From contig CAZACW010000006.1 of the NCBI GenBank assembly GCA_964483785.1, positions 4,296 to 68,295 of the forward strand: DNA of 64,000 nucleotides, written 5' to 3'. The position numbers and the translations under genes are program-made. Source of the DNA: JABDGZ01 sp964483785. Lineage in GTDB: Bacteria > Omnitrophota > Gorgyraeia > Zapsychrales > Fredricksoniimonadaceae. This document shows positions 44,901 to 54,230 of the stretch, piece by piece. How positions within the stretch are numbered: the stretch's first letter is position 1; each line of letters opens with the position of its first letter. The notes below the pieces were generated by a model. It saw nothing but the letters and a program-made list of their open reading frames with translations. It was not told where the DNA came from and did not search any database.

Positions 44901-45842
44901 TTAGTCAAGCCCGATTTTTTCATCAGTGAGATAGGCGGGGCGGTTTTTGACCTCATCGAAGATATCGCCGATGTATTCGCCGACAATGCCCAGAACAAAA
45001 AGATTGATGCCTCCGAAAAACATGATCATCAAGGCCAGGGAGGTCCAGCCCAGAAGTTGGATGCCCTGGATGAATTTCAGGGCGATCAGGACCAGGCCGC
45101 CGGCAAAGGCCAGGACAGAAATCATCATCCCTGAAACGGAGATGATGCGCAGGGGAATTTTTGAAAAACTGATGGAGGCGTTTAAGGCCAGCATGATCAG
45201 CTTCACAAAGGTATATTTGGGCGGGCCGGACAAGCGGTTCTGGCGTTCGTATTCAAAACTGGTTTGGCGGCCGCCGTGCCAGCTGCGCAGGCCGCGGATA
45301 AAGGGCTTTTTCTCCGAGCGCTCGGCGATAAAATCAGCCACCTTCCTGGAAAAAACCGAGAAATCGCCGGCATCCAGGGGTACTTGAAACGGCACGATCA
45401 GCTTAAAAAGGCGGTAAAACAGCGCGTAGGCGCCGCGCTTGAAAATATGTTCCTTCCGTTTTTTGCGCACCGCGTAAACAACATCATAACCTTCCCGGCA
45501 TTTTTGAAACATCTGCGGCAGTAATTCCGGGGGGTCCTGTCCGTCCGCATCCAGCACCGCCACAAAGAGCCCGCTGCTGGCCCTGATCCCGGCAAAGACG
45601 CCGATCTGATGGCCGAAATTCCTGGAAAAGCGCAGGCCCTTGACCTGGGCATGGCGTTGATGAAACTCCTTGATCAAGGCCCAGGTATCGTCGGTACTGC
45701 GATCGTCGATGCAGATGATTTCATACCCTTGGCCCAAAGGCGACAAGGCATCCATAGTTCTTTGCAGCACTTCCTTCAGGCAGGAAGACTCATTGAAGAT
45801 GGGGAAGATGATGGAATAGGTGCAAGCATTGGATTTGGTCAT
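44901..45842 (-). CDS. Polyprenyl-phosphate glycosyltransferase (DPM1/GtrB/ArnC-like GT2)
   Basis: The 313 aa protein has the GT2 core SIIFPIFNESSCLKEVL, CIDDRSTDDTW and VAVLDADGQDPPELLPQM, then two C-terminal membrane helices near residues 232-258 and 265-292. Such enzymes load a sugar onto polyprenyl phosphate. The product is probably used by the PMT-like transferases at 45846 (next gene) and 41733. Confidence 0.9.
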   Translation of the reverse strand: MTKSNACTYSIIFPIFNESSCLKEVLQRTMDALSPLGQGYEIICIDDRSTDDTWALIKEFHQRHAQVKGLRFSRNFGHQIGVFAGIRASSGLFVAVLDADGQDPPELLPQMFQKCREGYDVVYAVRKKRKEHIFKRGAYALFYRLFKLIVPFQVPLDAGDFSVFSRKVADFIAERSEKKPFIRGLRSWHGGRQTSFEYERQNRLSGPPKYTFVKLIMLALNASISFSKIPLRIISVSGMMISVLAFAGGLVLIALKFIQGIQLLGWTSLALMIMFFGGINLFVLGIVGEYIGDIFDEVKNRPAYLTDEKIGLD

Positions 45843-45845
45843 AGT

Positions 45846-47156
45846 TTACAAAGGGACCGGAATGCAATCGGTCATCAGCACATAGGTGTATTTGACAGCC
45901 AGATAGGAGGACCATAATAAGGACGGCAGCAAGAGGGCATAGCCGCCCAAGAGCCAGGCCCAGGATTTGCCCGTGATGTTCTGGAAAACATAAGCCGCGC
46001 CGATGGCCATGGCCGGGTAAACCGGCAGCGCGTAGATATCATGGACCGGGATCTGAAACACCTTCGGTAAAATGGTCAAGACCAGCAAGGGCATGACAGC
46101 CCAGATCAACAGCATGGATTTTAAAGTTTTCTCCAAAGGGAAAAAGGGCAGCAGCACGCTCAAGGCCAGGACAGGGTTTTGGGCGAAGATGTCCACGGCA
46201 TAGGTATACCAGGGCCGGTGCAGTTCAAAATTGACAAAGGCAAAGAAATGGGCAAAGTTCTTTTGGTAAGGCACATGCAGGGGGGTGCCGTACACTTGGA
46301 TCACGGCTGAAAACCAGGGCAGGGTCAGGACCAAGAACAGGAGGGTGAAGGCCAGGGCCTTCAAATCCAGAAATCCCAACCAGGATTTTTTAAAATCGTC
46401 TTTGTAGAGGTACAGGCGATAGGCCATGAGCACGCATAAAAGACCCAGATTGGAAATGCGGGACATCACCGCAAGCGCCGCAAAGATCCCGCTTAGGATT
46501 ATAGCAAAGACGCTGTTTCTTCGATAGGCGAGATAAAAGAAAATCAGGGTCAGGATATAGAAGGCCAGGCCGATGCTGTCTGTCCAGATCTTGGTCCCGG
46601 CCATGACATGGGCAGGGCTGACCGCCAACAACAGCCCGGCATAATAGCCGGTCTCTGCGTTGATGCATGTTTTGCAGAACATAAAGACCAGGACAATGGA
46701 GAGAATGCTAAACACAAACGGAACAAGGGCATAGGCCAGGTTGGATGGAAAGTAGCGGGGCCAGCTGTTTGTCCTTATTCTTTTCCATTCTCTTTTATCG
46801 AGATAAATGTAGGGTTGATGGGGTGACAAAAGATGATGAGACCAGGTGATCAGATAAGGAAAGAGGGGCGGTTCAAAAAACAAGGGTTCATCGTAATAAT
46901 GAAATCCCATGGCGTTAAATTTTCCCAGGAGCGTGTTGTGGGGATTGTCATCCTTGTAGATGGCGTAGCCCTGGGCATAAGGCAATTTGCGAAAAGCCAC
47001 TTTTTGCAGATTGTAATCGGCGAAGGAGCCGGTGTCTAATTTCATGGCCAGGGACACATAGTAACGCTGGTCCCAGCTGCTGTGCGGATAAAAAAATGTG
47101 CCTACCCTGAAAAAAACCGAGGTGATCAGGATGATCAGCAGATGGAAGATTACCAA
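45846..47156 (-). CDS. ArnT/PMT-like integral membrane glycosyltransferase
   Basis: The 436 aa protein has about 9-10 membrane segments. The first loop (YPHSSWDQRYYVSLAMKLD) has the acidic residue expected of GT39/GT83 enzymes, and YLITWSHHLLSPHQPYIYLD follows. It is shorter than ArnT because it lacks most of the C-terminal soluble domain. It starts at the end of the pfk gene (7-bp overlap), heading the reverse-strand part of the cluster downstream of pfk. Confidence 0.72.
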   Translation of the reverse strand: MVIFHLLIILITSVFFRVGTFFYPHSSWDQRYYVSLAMKLDTGSFADYNLQKVAFRKLPYAQGYAIYKDDNPHNTLLGKFNAMGFHYYDEPLFFEPPLFPYLITWSHHLLSPHQPYIYLDKREWKRIRTNSWPRYFPSNLAYALVPFVFSILSIVLVFMFCKTCINAETGYYAGLLLAVSPAHVMAGTKIWTDSIGLAFYILTLIFFYLAYRRNSVFAIILSGIFAALAVMSRISNLGLLCVLMAYRLYLYKDDFKKSWLGFLDLKALAFTLLFLVLTLPWFSAVIQVYGTPLHVPYQKNFAHFFAFVNFELHRPWYTYAVDIFAQNPVLALSVLLPFFPLEKTLKSMLLIWAVMPLLVLTILPKVFQIPVHDIYALPVYPAMAIGAAYVFQNITGKSWAWLLGGYALLLPSLLWSSYLAVKYTYVLMTDCIPVPL

Positions 47157-48355
47157 GGTCGCTCCATGGCGCTGTTCAATTTTTCTGCGTGGGCTTGGAT
47201 GCCTTGGGGCGCGCGGCCGAAACAGACGCCCATGGCTTCGTAGATGGCCGCTTGATGGGTGTTCACGAAATTTTGTTTGATCGCTTCTTTGGTGTCCAGA
47301 TAGCGGATCTTGCCGTTGGTGATGCCGCTGACGGTGACGCCGGAGATACCCTGGTTTAACAGCAGGAAGGCCGCGGCTCCCGCTTCCTTGCCGAAATTGA
47401 CATCATACGCGCTGGAATGTCCGCAGCGGACCAGGTGTCCCGGGGCGACCGAGCGCACTTCCGGGATTTCATTGATGCCTTTGACATAAAGTCCGGTCTT
47501 TTTCATCAGCTCTGGAATGGAAGCATCGGCTTTCAGGCGTTTGGTAAGCTGTTGGCACACATAATCGCCGGCGCCGGCCAGGCGCTTATGGCCAAAGGCG
47601 TCCGCGGGCGTGTTTTCATCCACGATTTCAGCCCCGGAGGCGTTTTTGATGCCTTCGGCAACCACGATCAGATAGGTGCCGCCGCGGACATCGGAGTGCA
47701 GGATGCGGTCAAAATAGCGCTTCTTCATGTGCTGGTAAAGAATGTCGAAATCGCAGGGGATTTCCGGGATGATGATGGCATCCGCGTCAGCAGCCGCGCC
47801 TCCGCGAAAAGCGGTATGGCCGACATAGCGGCCGAACACTTCCAGCACCAGGATGCGCCGGTGCGTTTTGGCCGTGGTTTTCAGGTCTTCTATAAAGGAA
47901 GCGATGCGGTTGATGCTGGAATCCGCGCCTACGGAATAGGTCTGCAGGTCCATGTCCATGGTTTTAGGCGCATGTACGCATTTGATGCCGTGTTCGTTGA
48001 GATCAACCAGCACACTGCCGGAATCATCGCCGCCGGAAATGACCAGGCCTTCCAGCTTGAATTTGTCCATCCCTTTTTTGATGCGCTGGTATTTTTCGGC
48101 ATCATCGATTTTTTTGATTTTGACCCGGGAATGGCCGGCTTCTGACCCTGCCAGATTGGCATCGAATTGGTCCAGGCGCTCTGGGGTCAATTCGGTCAAC
48201 TGATCGAATTCCACCAGATTGTACAGCCCGGCATAGCCGCTGGGGATCACATAGCAGGAGGCGCCGTGGGCCAAGGCCATGTAGGCAGCGCCTTTGACGA
48301 CCCCGTTGAGGCCTCCGCAATCCCCGCCCGAAGTGATGATTCCAATGCGTTTCAT
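47150..48355 (-). CDS. pfkA: 6-phosphofructokinase, probably pyrophosphate-dependent
   Basis: The 401 aa protein phosphorylates fructose 6-phosphate. The glycine-rich start is ITSGGDCGGLNG. The donor-selecting positions are GGDD (residues 108-111), where ATP enzymes have GGDG, and PKT (130-132), where they have PGT; both point to the PPi-using type. The catalytic motif is TMDMD, where TIDND is usual, so one conserved residue is changed. I start at the ATG after AAAGGAG, 14 codons inside the open frame. A TTGATG-N16-TATGGT promoter may lie upstream on this strand. Confidence 0.85.
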   Translation of the reverse strand: MKRIGIITSGGDCGGLNGVVKGAAYMALAHGASCYVIPSGYAGLYNLVEFDQLTELTPERLDQFDANLAGSEAGHSRVKIKKIDDAEKYQRIKKGMDKFKLEGLVISGGDDSGSVLVDLNEHGIKCVHAPKTMDMDLQTYSVGADSSINRIASFIEDLKTTAKTHRRILVLEVFGRYVGHTAFRGGAAADADAIIIPEIPCDFDILYQHMKKRYFDRILHSDVRGGTYLIVVAEGIKNASGAEIVDENTPADAFGHKRLAGAGDYVCQQLTKRLKADASIPELMKKTGLYVKGINEIPEVRSVAPGHLVRCGHSSAYDVNFGKEAGAAAFLLLNQGISGVTVSGITNGKIRYLDTKEAIKQNFVNTHQAAIYEAMGVCFGRAPQGIQAHAEKLNSAMERPW

Positions 48356-48427
48356 GGAGCTCCTTTGGTAATGGTTTAGTGCGAAATAAATTACCATAAA
48401 TGACCCTGATTTTCCATCAAATATGCA

Positions 48428-48456
48428 ACCATCACAACCCCCGGGGTTGTGATGGT
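48428..48456. repeat. 29-bp palindrome (ACCATCACAACCCC arms), copy 1
   Basis: A perfect inverted repeat with 14-bp arms around a single C. The same palindrome occurs at 56526-56554 with a central G. This copy lies between divergent genes, 11 bp upstream of the -35 of the S53 peptidase gene. It may be an operator or a REP-type element. Confidence 0.85.
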
Positions 48457-48467
48457 CCTGAAGTTAA

Positions 48468-48497
48468 TTGGCAAAAAGTAAAAGAATATGGTATATT
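48468..48497 (+). promoter_or_regulatory. Promoter of the S53 peptidase gene
   Basis: TTGGCA (48468-48473), an 18-bp spacer and TATATT (48492-48497) preceded by TGG, an extended -10. An AAAGG lies at 48524-48528 before the start. Confidence 0.5.
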
Positions 48498-48535
48498 TGA
48501 GCCGCTCCCAAACTCATTTCAAGAAAGGTCAGAAC

Positions 48536-51500
48536 ATGAAAAGAACTTTTGTCGTGTGGGCAGTGATTACTGCTGGGCTTTGCTTTGTCTTGTCAACCCG
48601 CGCCTGGTCCATCCAGTCACAGGCCATGATCAAAAACCGATCGGATGGCAGCCAAACCTTGCTGAATCATGTGCCCCATGATATGGCGTCCTCCAAAATG
48701 CTCTATCATGCCGGCTTTTCTGAGAACCTCGATTTGCAGATCGTTTTGCCGGTACGCAATCAAAATAATCTCCATACGCTTTTAAACAATCTTTACGACC
48801 CCCAAAGCCCTGCCTATCATCAATGGCTGACGCCGGCCCAATTCTCCCAGCAATTCGGCTACAGCGGCGCTGAATCCGATTATGTCCAGGTCAAAAATTT
48901 TCTGCAGGCCAGCGGTTTATCCGTGGTCAGCCCAACTGCCAACGGCCTGGTGATCAAGGTGAGGGGACCGGTGCCGGCTGTTGAGAGGGCCCTTAACGTA
49001 CATATCAACCATTATATGAGGAAGGACGGTCTGTCCTTCTTTGCCCCGGATTCTGACCCCACCATCCCAGCCCCCTTGGTCGGCAAGATTTTGGCCATCG
49101 GCGGCATGGACAATCTTCCTAAATTTAAGCCTAAAAGCCGGCCTGCTTCCATGTCTGCCCTGGCCGTGCCCATCGGCAGCGGTCCGGGCGGGTTTTTGGC
49201 CCCGAACGATATCAAAACAGCCTATAATCTAAATGCCATCCCATCCATTGGATTGAACCAGACCATCGCCTTGTTTGAATTGGACGGGTACAATCTTTCC
49301 GATATCGTGCAGTATGATACCAAATTCGGCGTTAACTTTGTCGGCTCCTTGACCAATATTCCGGTGGATGGATTTAACGGGGCCCCTGATTTCAGCGTGA
49401 ACGGCGGCGGCAATGAGGTGACCCTGGACATCGAACTGCTCACAGCCTTTGCGCAGGGCAGTAATATCCTGGTCTATGAAGCTTCTGATACCTTCCAGTC
49501 CTGGGTGGATGAATGGACCCGGATCGCCACGGATAATGCGGCCAAGATCATCAGCGCTTCCTGGGGCCAGCCGGAAATGGATTCACCGACGATCAATTTT
49601 GACAATATGATCTTCCAGCAATTGGCGGCCCAGGGCCAGGCGGTTTTTGCCGCTGCCGGCGACTTGGGCGCCTTTGACGGCGGGACCGCGCTCGCAGTCA
49701 ATGAGCCTGCTTCCAATCCTTATGTTACAGGGGTCGGCATCAGCGCCCTGACCACCAATGCCAACGGGAGCTATAACGCTGAAACAGCGTCGGTCAACGG
49801 CGGCGGCGGGATCAGCAGTCTCTATGCCATACCTTCGTACCAGGCGGCCCTGGCAGCCCAGGCCCCGGCCGCGGCCAGGCTTTCCACGGCCATGCGCAAT
49901 GCGCCGGATGTTGTCCTGACCGGCGACAGTTCCACTTTGTATGCCTTTTATATCAACGGTCAATGGGTCGGACGCTGGGGGTCAAGCTTGTCAACACCGA
50001 TATGGGCTTCCTTCATGGTTTTGGTCAACCAGGGCCTTGGCGTCAGCGGCCCGCTGGGTTTTGCCAATCCTGCTTTGTATCAAATCGCCCAAAGCCAAAA
50101 TTACTCCAATGATTTTCACGATCTGACATCGGGCAATAACGGCTTTTATCCGGCGGAGCCGGGATTCGATGATGCCACCGGCTTAGGTTCATTTAACGGC
50201 CTGAATTTATACAATGATCTGATCAGCCTTGCCAAAGCTTCTTCCGTGCCTTCTGTACCCGCGGGGCTGACCGCCACGGCCGTTCCAGGGGAAGTGAACT
50301 TGAACTGGAACGCGGCCAACGGCGCCGTGTACTATACGGTCAAAAGGTCCCTGGTCAGCGGCGGCCCGTACACGACCATCGCTTCTTCCATTGTGACCGC
50401 AAGCTATACCGATGCCGCGGTCACCGACGGAGTCACTTATTACTACGTGGTTTCCGGCGTCAATTCCGCCGGCAGCAGCGGCAATTCCAGCCAGGCCGGC
50501 GTCCAGGCCAATGTCCCTGTCCCGGCCCCGCCGGCGCTGAGGGGTTTTTACGGCGACCATCAGGCGCAATTGGCCTGGGACCCGGTCCCGGCCGCGCTTT
50601 CCTATAAGATCGGCAGATCCTCGACCAAGGGAGGCCCTTACACAACGATCGCCGGCAATGTCGGGGACACCTCTTATTTTGATTATCTTGTCAGCAACGG
50701 CTCGACGTACTATTATGTGGTCTCCGCCGTCAATGCCAAGGGTACGGGCAAGATTTCGAATGAAATCAGCGTTGTGCCCAATCCCATCCCGCAGAATCTC
50801 AACGCGGTCGCTGAAAATAAGGATGTTTTCCTGTATTGGAGCGCCAGCCCCGGCGCACTGCTTTATCACGTGCAGAGGTCCGTCTTTAAAAACGGCCCTT
50901 ATACCCTGATCGCAACGCCCTCCAGCACCAATTACACCGACACCACGGTCACCAACGGCACCACCTATTACTATTACGTTTTTGCGGTCAATGCCTCCGG
51001 CGGCTTCAGCCAGGGCTCCAACGGGGTCAGCGCCAGGCCCTTGCCGCAAGCGCCGACCGGCCTGACGACCTTTGTCGCGCAGGGACCGGCTCCGTCGGTG
51101 ATTCTGACCTGGTCCCTGGTCCCGGGCGAAACCGTTTATTATGTCAAAAGATCCACGACGAGCGGGGGGCCCTTTACCACCGTAGGCACGGTGGTCACCA
51201 AGCCGTCCTGGGCCGTGGGCGATTTGGTCGATCATTTCGGCCTGAGCTACGGCACCACCTATTTTTATGTGGTCTCAGGGGCCAATAACGGCGTGGAAAG
51301 TCCGAATTCCATGCAGGTGGCTGTGACCCCGATTGCCATTCCCGCGGCGCCGACCGGCCTTAAGGCCTTTGTGGCTCAGGGACCGGCGCCGTCGGTTTCT
51401 TTCTCCTGGAACCTGGCACCTGGGGCCGTGACCTATTATCTTAAAAGATCCGATTCCATGGGCGGCCCATATACGACGGTGGCTACCATCAAACCAAAGC

Positions 51501-52486
51501 CGTCCTGGCCTATAGGTTCAGTGATCGATAATTTTGGATTGAAATATAATTCCAAATATTATTATGTCTTATCCGGCGCCAACGCGGGCGGGGAGGGTCC
51601 TAACTCCGCGGAACTTCCTGTGGTAACGCCTTCGCTGAACGCTACACCCGATTCCTGCCCAGGCACAGGCCCCAACGGCTTGTGCACGGCAACAGTCAAC
51701 TGGCAATTAGGAAGTTTGGGCCAGGTCTGGGTTCAGATGGACAACAACAGTCCCCAATTGTTTGCATGCGGCAGCAGCGGCAGTGTGCAGGCGCCCTGGA
51801 TCGCTTCGGGCCATCAATATGTGTTTTCGTTGTATAACGCGTCATCCTGTTCACCCGGCGGGCAATTCGGTTCCGCGGTCCTCACAGCCACGGTCAAAGG
51901 GGCTGTGACCATCAGCGCCTCACCCAATCCTTGCCTGACAGCTACGGCAGGATTATGCACGAGCAATATCAGCTGGAATGCCAGCGGTGTATACGAAATC
52001 TGGGTGCAGATGGACTCTAACAGCCCGCAGCTTTTTGCTTGCGGTGCTACCGGCAGCCAGGATGCCAAATGGATCCAGGCAGGGCACCATTACGTGTTTT
52101 CGATTTATAGCGCGACGGATTGCACGGCCAATGGGAAAACAGGTCCGGCCCTGGGTTCTGTGACGGTGACAGGCCTTGTTCCGGTTTCACCGCCCGCGCC
52201 TCCCGCAGGCCTAAAGGCTTTTGTGTTGGGCGGGACAGGACCGTCGGTGTCCTTGTCCTGGAATTTAAGCCCAGGGGCTTTATCCTATAATGTCAAAAGA
52301 TCCACGGCGATCGGCGGACCGTATACCACCATCGCCACGGTGACGCCCAAATTGTCATGGCCTATCGGTTCCGTGATCGATTCTTCATCGGTAAGCGGCA
52401 ATACCACTTATTATTACGTGGTTTCGGCTGTGAATGCGAAGGGCGAGGGAATTAATTCTGCGCCGATCACTGTTGTGATACCGTAA
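48536..52486 (+). CDS. Secreted S53 (kumamolisin-like) peptidase with FN3 repeats and cysteine-paired C-terminal repeats
   Basis: The 1316 aa protein has a signal peptide (VVWAVITAGLCFVLS), a pro-kumamolisin activation domain (~55-195) and a sedolisin catalytic domain (~215-580). Catalytic residues are in place: Glu294 and Asp298 in NEVTLDIE, Asp376 in AAGDLGAFDGG, and Ser484 in GSSLSTPIW; spacings resemble those of kumamolisin. The calcium-site segment DDATGLGSFNG follows. Then come about five fibronectin type III domains, two repeats with paired cysteines (SCPGTGPNGLC and PCLTATAGLC) and a last FN3 domain. I start at the second ATG, at the signal peptide. It is probably an acid-stable secreted protease with glycan- or surface-binding tail. 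Confidence 0.88.
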   Translation: MKRTFVVWAVITAGLCFVLSTRAWSIQSQAMIKNRSDGSQTLLNHVPHDMASSKMLYHAGFSENLDLQIVLPVRNQNNLHTLLNNLYDPQSPAYHQWLTPAQFSQQFGYSGAESDYVQVKNFLQASGLSVVSPTANGLVIKVRGPVPAVERALNVHINHYMRKDGLSFFAPDSDPTIPAPLVGKILAIGGMDNLPKFKPKSRPASMSALAVPIGSGPGGFLAPNDIKTAYNLNAIPSIGLNQTIALFELDGYNLSDIVQYDTKFGVNFVGSLTNIPVDGFNGAPDFSVNGGGNEVTLDIELLTAFAQGSNILVYEASDTFQSWVDEWTRIATDNAAKIISASWGQPEMDSPTINFDNMIFQQLAAQGQAVFAAAGDLGAFDGGTALAVNEPASNPYVTGVGISALTTNANGSYNAETASVNGGGGISSLYAIPSYQAALAAQAPAAARLSTAMRNAPDVVLTGDSSTLYAFYINGQWVGRWGSSLSTPIWASFMVLVNQGLGVSGPLGFANPALYQIAQSQNYSNDFHDLTSGNNGFYPAEPGFDDATGLGSFNGLNLYNDLISLAKASSVPSVPAGLTATAVPGEVNLNWNAANGAVYYTVKRSLVSGGPYTTIASSIVTASYTDAAVTDGVTYYYVVSGVNSAGSSGNSSQAGVQANVPVPAPPALRGFYGDHQAQLAWDPVPAALSYKIGRSSTKGGPYTTIAGNVGDTSYFDYLVSNGSTYYYVVSAVNAKGTGKISNEISVVPNPIPQNLNAVAENKDVFLYWSASPGALLYHVQRSVFKNGPYTLIATPSSTNYTDTTVTNGTTYYYYVFAVNASGGFSQGSNGVSARPLPQAPTGLTTFVAQGPAPSVILTWSLVPGETVYYVKRSTTSGGPFTTVGTVVTKPSWAVGDLVDHFGLSYGTTYFYVVSGANNGVESPNSMQVAVTPIAIPAAPTGLKAFVAQGPAPSVSFSWNLAPGAVTYYLKRSDSMGGPYTTVATIKPKPSWPIGSVIDNFGLKYNSKYYYVLSGANAGGEGPNSAELPVVTPSLNATPDSCPGTGPNGLCTATVNWQLGSLGQVWVQMDNNSPQLFACGSSGSVQAPWIASGHQYVFSLYNASSCSPGGQFGSAVLTATVKGAVTISASPNPCLTATAGLCTSNISWNASGVYEIWVQMDSNSPQLFACGATGSQDAKWIQAGHHYVFSIYSATDCTANGKTGPALGSVTVTGLVPVSPPAPPAGLKAFVLGGTGPSVSLSWNLSPGALSYNVKRSTAIGGPYTTIATVTPKLSWPIGSVIDSSSVSGNTTYYYVVSAVNAKGEGINSAPITVVIP

Positions 52487-52498
52487 GGGATTAGAGGA

Positions 52499-54160
52499 TT
52501 ACTTGGCCTGGGCCAGCATGGCCTCGGCGTGGGACAGGGCAATCTTGGTGGTGTTGGCGCCGGACATCATCTGGGCAATCTCCTCGACGCGTTGATGACC
52601 TTTGAGCAGAATCACGTCCGTGGTGGCGCGTCCGGATTTGACGGATTTGATCACCTTAAAATGAAGGTCTGCAAACGAGGCGATCTGGGGCAGATGGGTG
52701 ATGAGAATCACCTGGCGGTGGCTGGAGAGTTCTTTTAGTTTTTTTCCGGTGATCGTGCCCAAACGCCCGCCGATCTGGGCGTCGATCTCATCAAAGATCA
52801 AGACCGGGATGGGGTCGACCTTGATCAGGGCTTTTTTCAAGGCCAGCATCAGGCGCGCGGCTTCCCCGGAAGAAACGATCTGGGCCAGGGGCTTTAAATC
52901 CTCCCCGGCGTTGGGGCTGATAAAAAAGGCAACCTTGTCCTGGCCGTCCTTGTTAAACGGGGCTTTTTCCAGACGCGATTCAAATTTTACCTGCAGGATC
53001 CCCAATTCCTTCAATTCACTTTCAATCGTGGTTTTTAATGCTTCACCGGCTTTTTGGCGCAGTTTGCTGAGTTTTTGGGCGATGGACCCGAGTTTCTTCT
53101 CCTGGGAGCTTAAGCTTTCGCGCAATTTTTGGTCATTGTGTTCAAAATTTTTGATCAAATCCAGTTTTGTTTTGGCCTCTTCATAGAATTTCTGGGCATC
53201 GTCAAGACCAGGCCCGTATTTGCGTTTGATGTCCGCATAGGCATCACACTGGTCATGGATGCGCTGGGCTGTTGCGGCATCAAATTGCAGGCCGTCGCCG
53301 TAATTCGTCAATTGGCTGATCAGATCATTGGTTTGCTCTTGAATGCCGGATAATTGGTCTAAAAGGGCAGAGGATTTTTCATCGATTTGGGTCAGAGATT
53401 TCAAAGGATTAAAAGCCTTGCGCAAAAGCGTATCAGCGCCGGCTTCCTCATCATCTAAAAAGCCCAAAACATTTTGAATATGTTCATGCAGTTTTTCCGC
53501 ATTATTAAGTTTGGTTTCTTCCTGCAAGAGTTCGTTATATTGCTCTTCAGACAGGGGCAGGGCTTCCAGTTCCTTGACCTGATGGCTTAGAAGGTCCAGG
53601 TCCCGCTGGCGCGTTTGGGCCAATTCCGCCAGAGCCTGAAGGTCCTTGCGGGTCCGTTCATAGGACGCAAAAGCCTCGGCATAATCTTCTTTCAAGTTTT
53701 TGAACGGGACCAATTGGTCCAGCATGGCCAGATGCTGGTCTTGGGCCAACAGCATTTGATGATCATGGGGCCCGTGAAAATCAATGAGATGATTGCCCAG
53801 GGCCTTGAGCTGTCCGACGGTGGCGCTGAGGCCGTTGATTTTGATTTTGTTCTGGCCCGCGGCTGAAGCCGTGCGCTGGATGATGATTTGATCATCCTCT
53901 GCGCTTAGAAATTCCTGGATGCTTTCCAATGCTCTTAGTTTTTTGTCCTTGATTGCGAACACAGCTTCAATCACGCAGGGTTGCTGGGGGTTGCGGATGG
54001 AGGAAGAGTCCAGCCGCTCGCCTAAGACCGAGCGCAGGGCATCGATCACAATGGACTTGCCTGCGCCGGTTTCACCGGTGAGGATGTTTAATTGATGGGT
54101 AAAATCAATGGAGATTTCATCTATCAAGCCGAAATTGCGGATCATCAGATGGGCCAGCAT
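52499..54160 (-). CDS. recN: DNA repair protein RecN
   Basis: RecN is an SMC-like ATPase acting early in double-strand break repair. The 553 aa protein has Walker A GETGAGKS near residue 35, a long coiled-coil middle (~150-370), and the C-terminal signature SSGEAARLMLALK with Walker B VLIFDEIDAQIGG. The start is taken at MLAHLMIRNFGLIDE, the usual RecN N-terminus, 14 codons inside the open frame. It is divergent from tex, with 70 bp between the two starts. Confidence 0.95.
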   Translation of the reverse strand: MLAHLMIRNFGLIDEISIDFTHQLNILTGETGAGKSIVIDALRSVLGERLDSSSIRNPQQPCVIEAVFAIKDKKLRALESIQEFLSAEDDQIIIQRTASAAGQNKIKINGLSATVGQLKALGNHLIDFHGPHDHQMLLAQDQHLAMLDQLVPFKNLKEDYAEAFASYERTRKDLQALAELAQTRQRDLDLLSHQVKELEALPLSEEQYNELLQEETKLNNAEKLHEHIQNVLGFLDDEEAGADTLLRKAFNPLKSLTQIDEKSSALLDQLSGIQEQTNDLISQLTNYGDGLQFDAATAQRIHDQCDAYADIKRKYGPGLDDAQKFYEEAKTKLDLIKNFEHNDQKLRESLSSQEKKLGSIAQKLSKLRQKAGEALKTTIESELKELGILQVKFESRLEKAPFNKDGQDKVAFFISPNAGEDLKPLAQIVSSGEAARLMLALKKALIKVDPIPVLIFDEIDAQIGGRLGTITGKKLKELSSHRQVILITHLPQIASFADLHFKVIKSVKSGRATTDVILLKGHQRVEEIAQMMSGANTTKIALSHAEAMLAQAK

Positions 54161-54230
54161 GCCTTGAATATTACCAAATAAATTGATTTTTGAGAAGCAC
54201 ATTCAGCCAGGCTGTGTTAAGATTGCCCCG

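Noticed and set aside
50207..51235. 342-codon reverse open frame opposite the FN3 repeats
   Set aside because: A shadow of repetitive forward coding sequence, Gly/Arg/Asp-rich and without domains.
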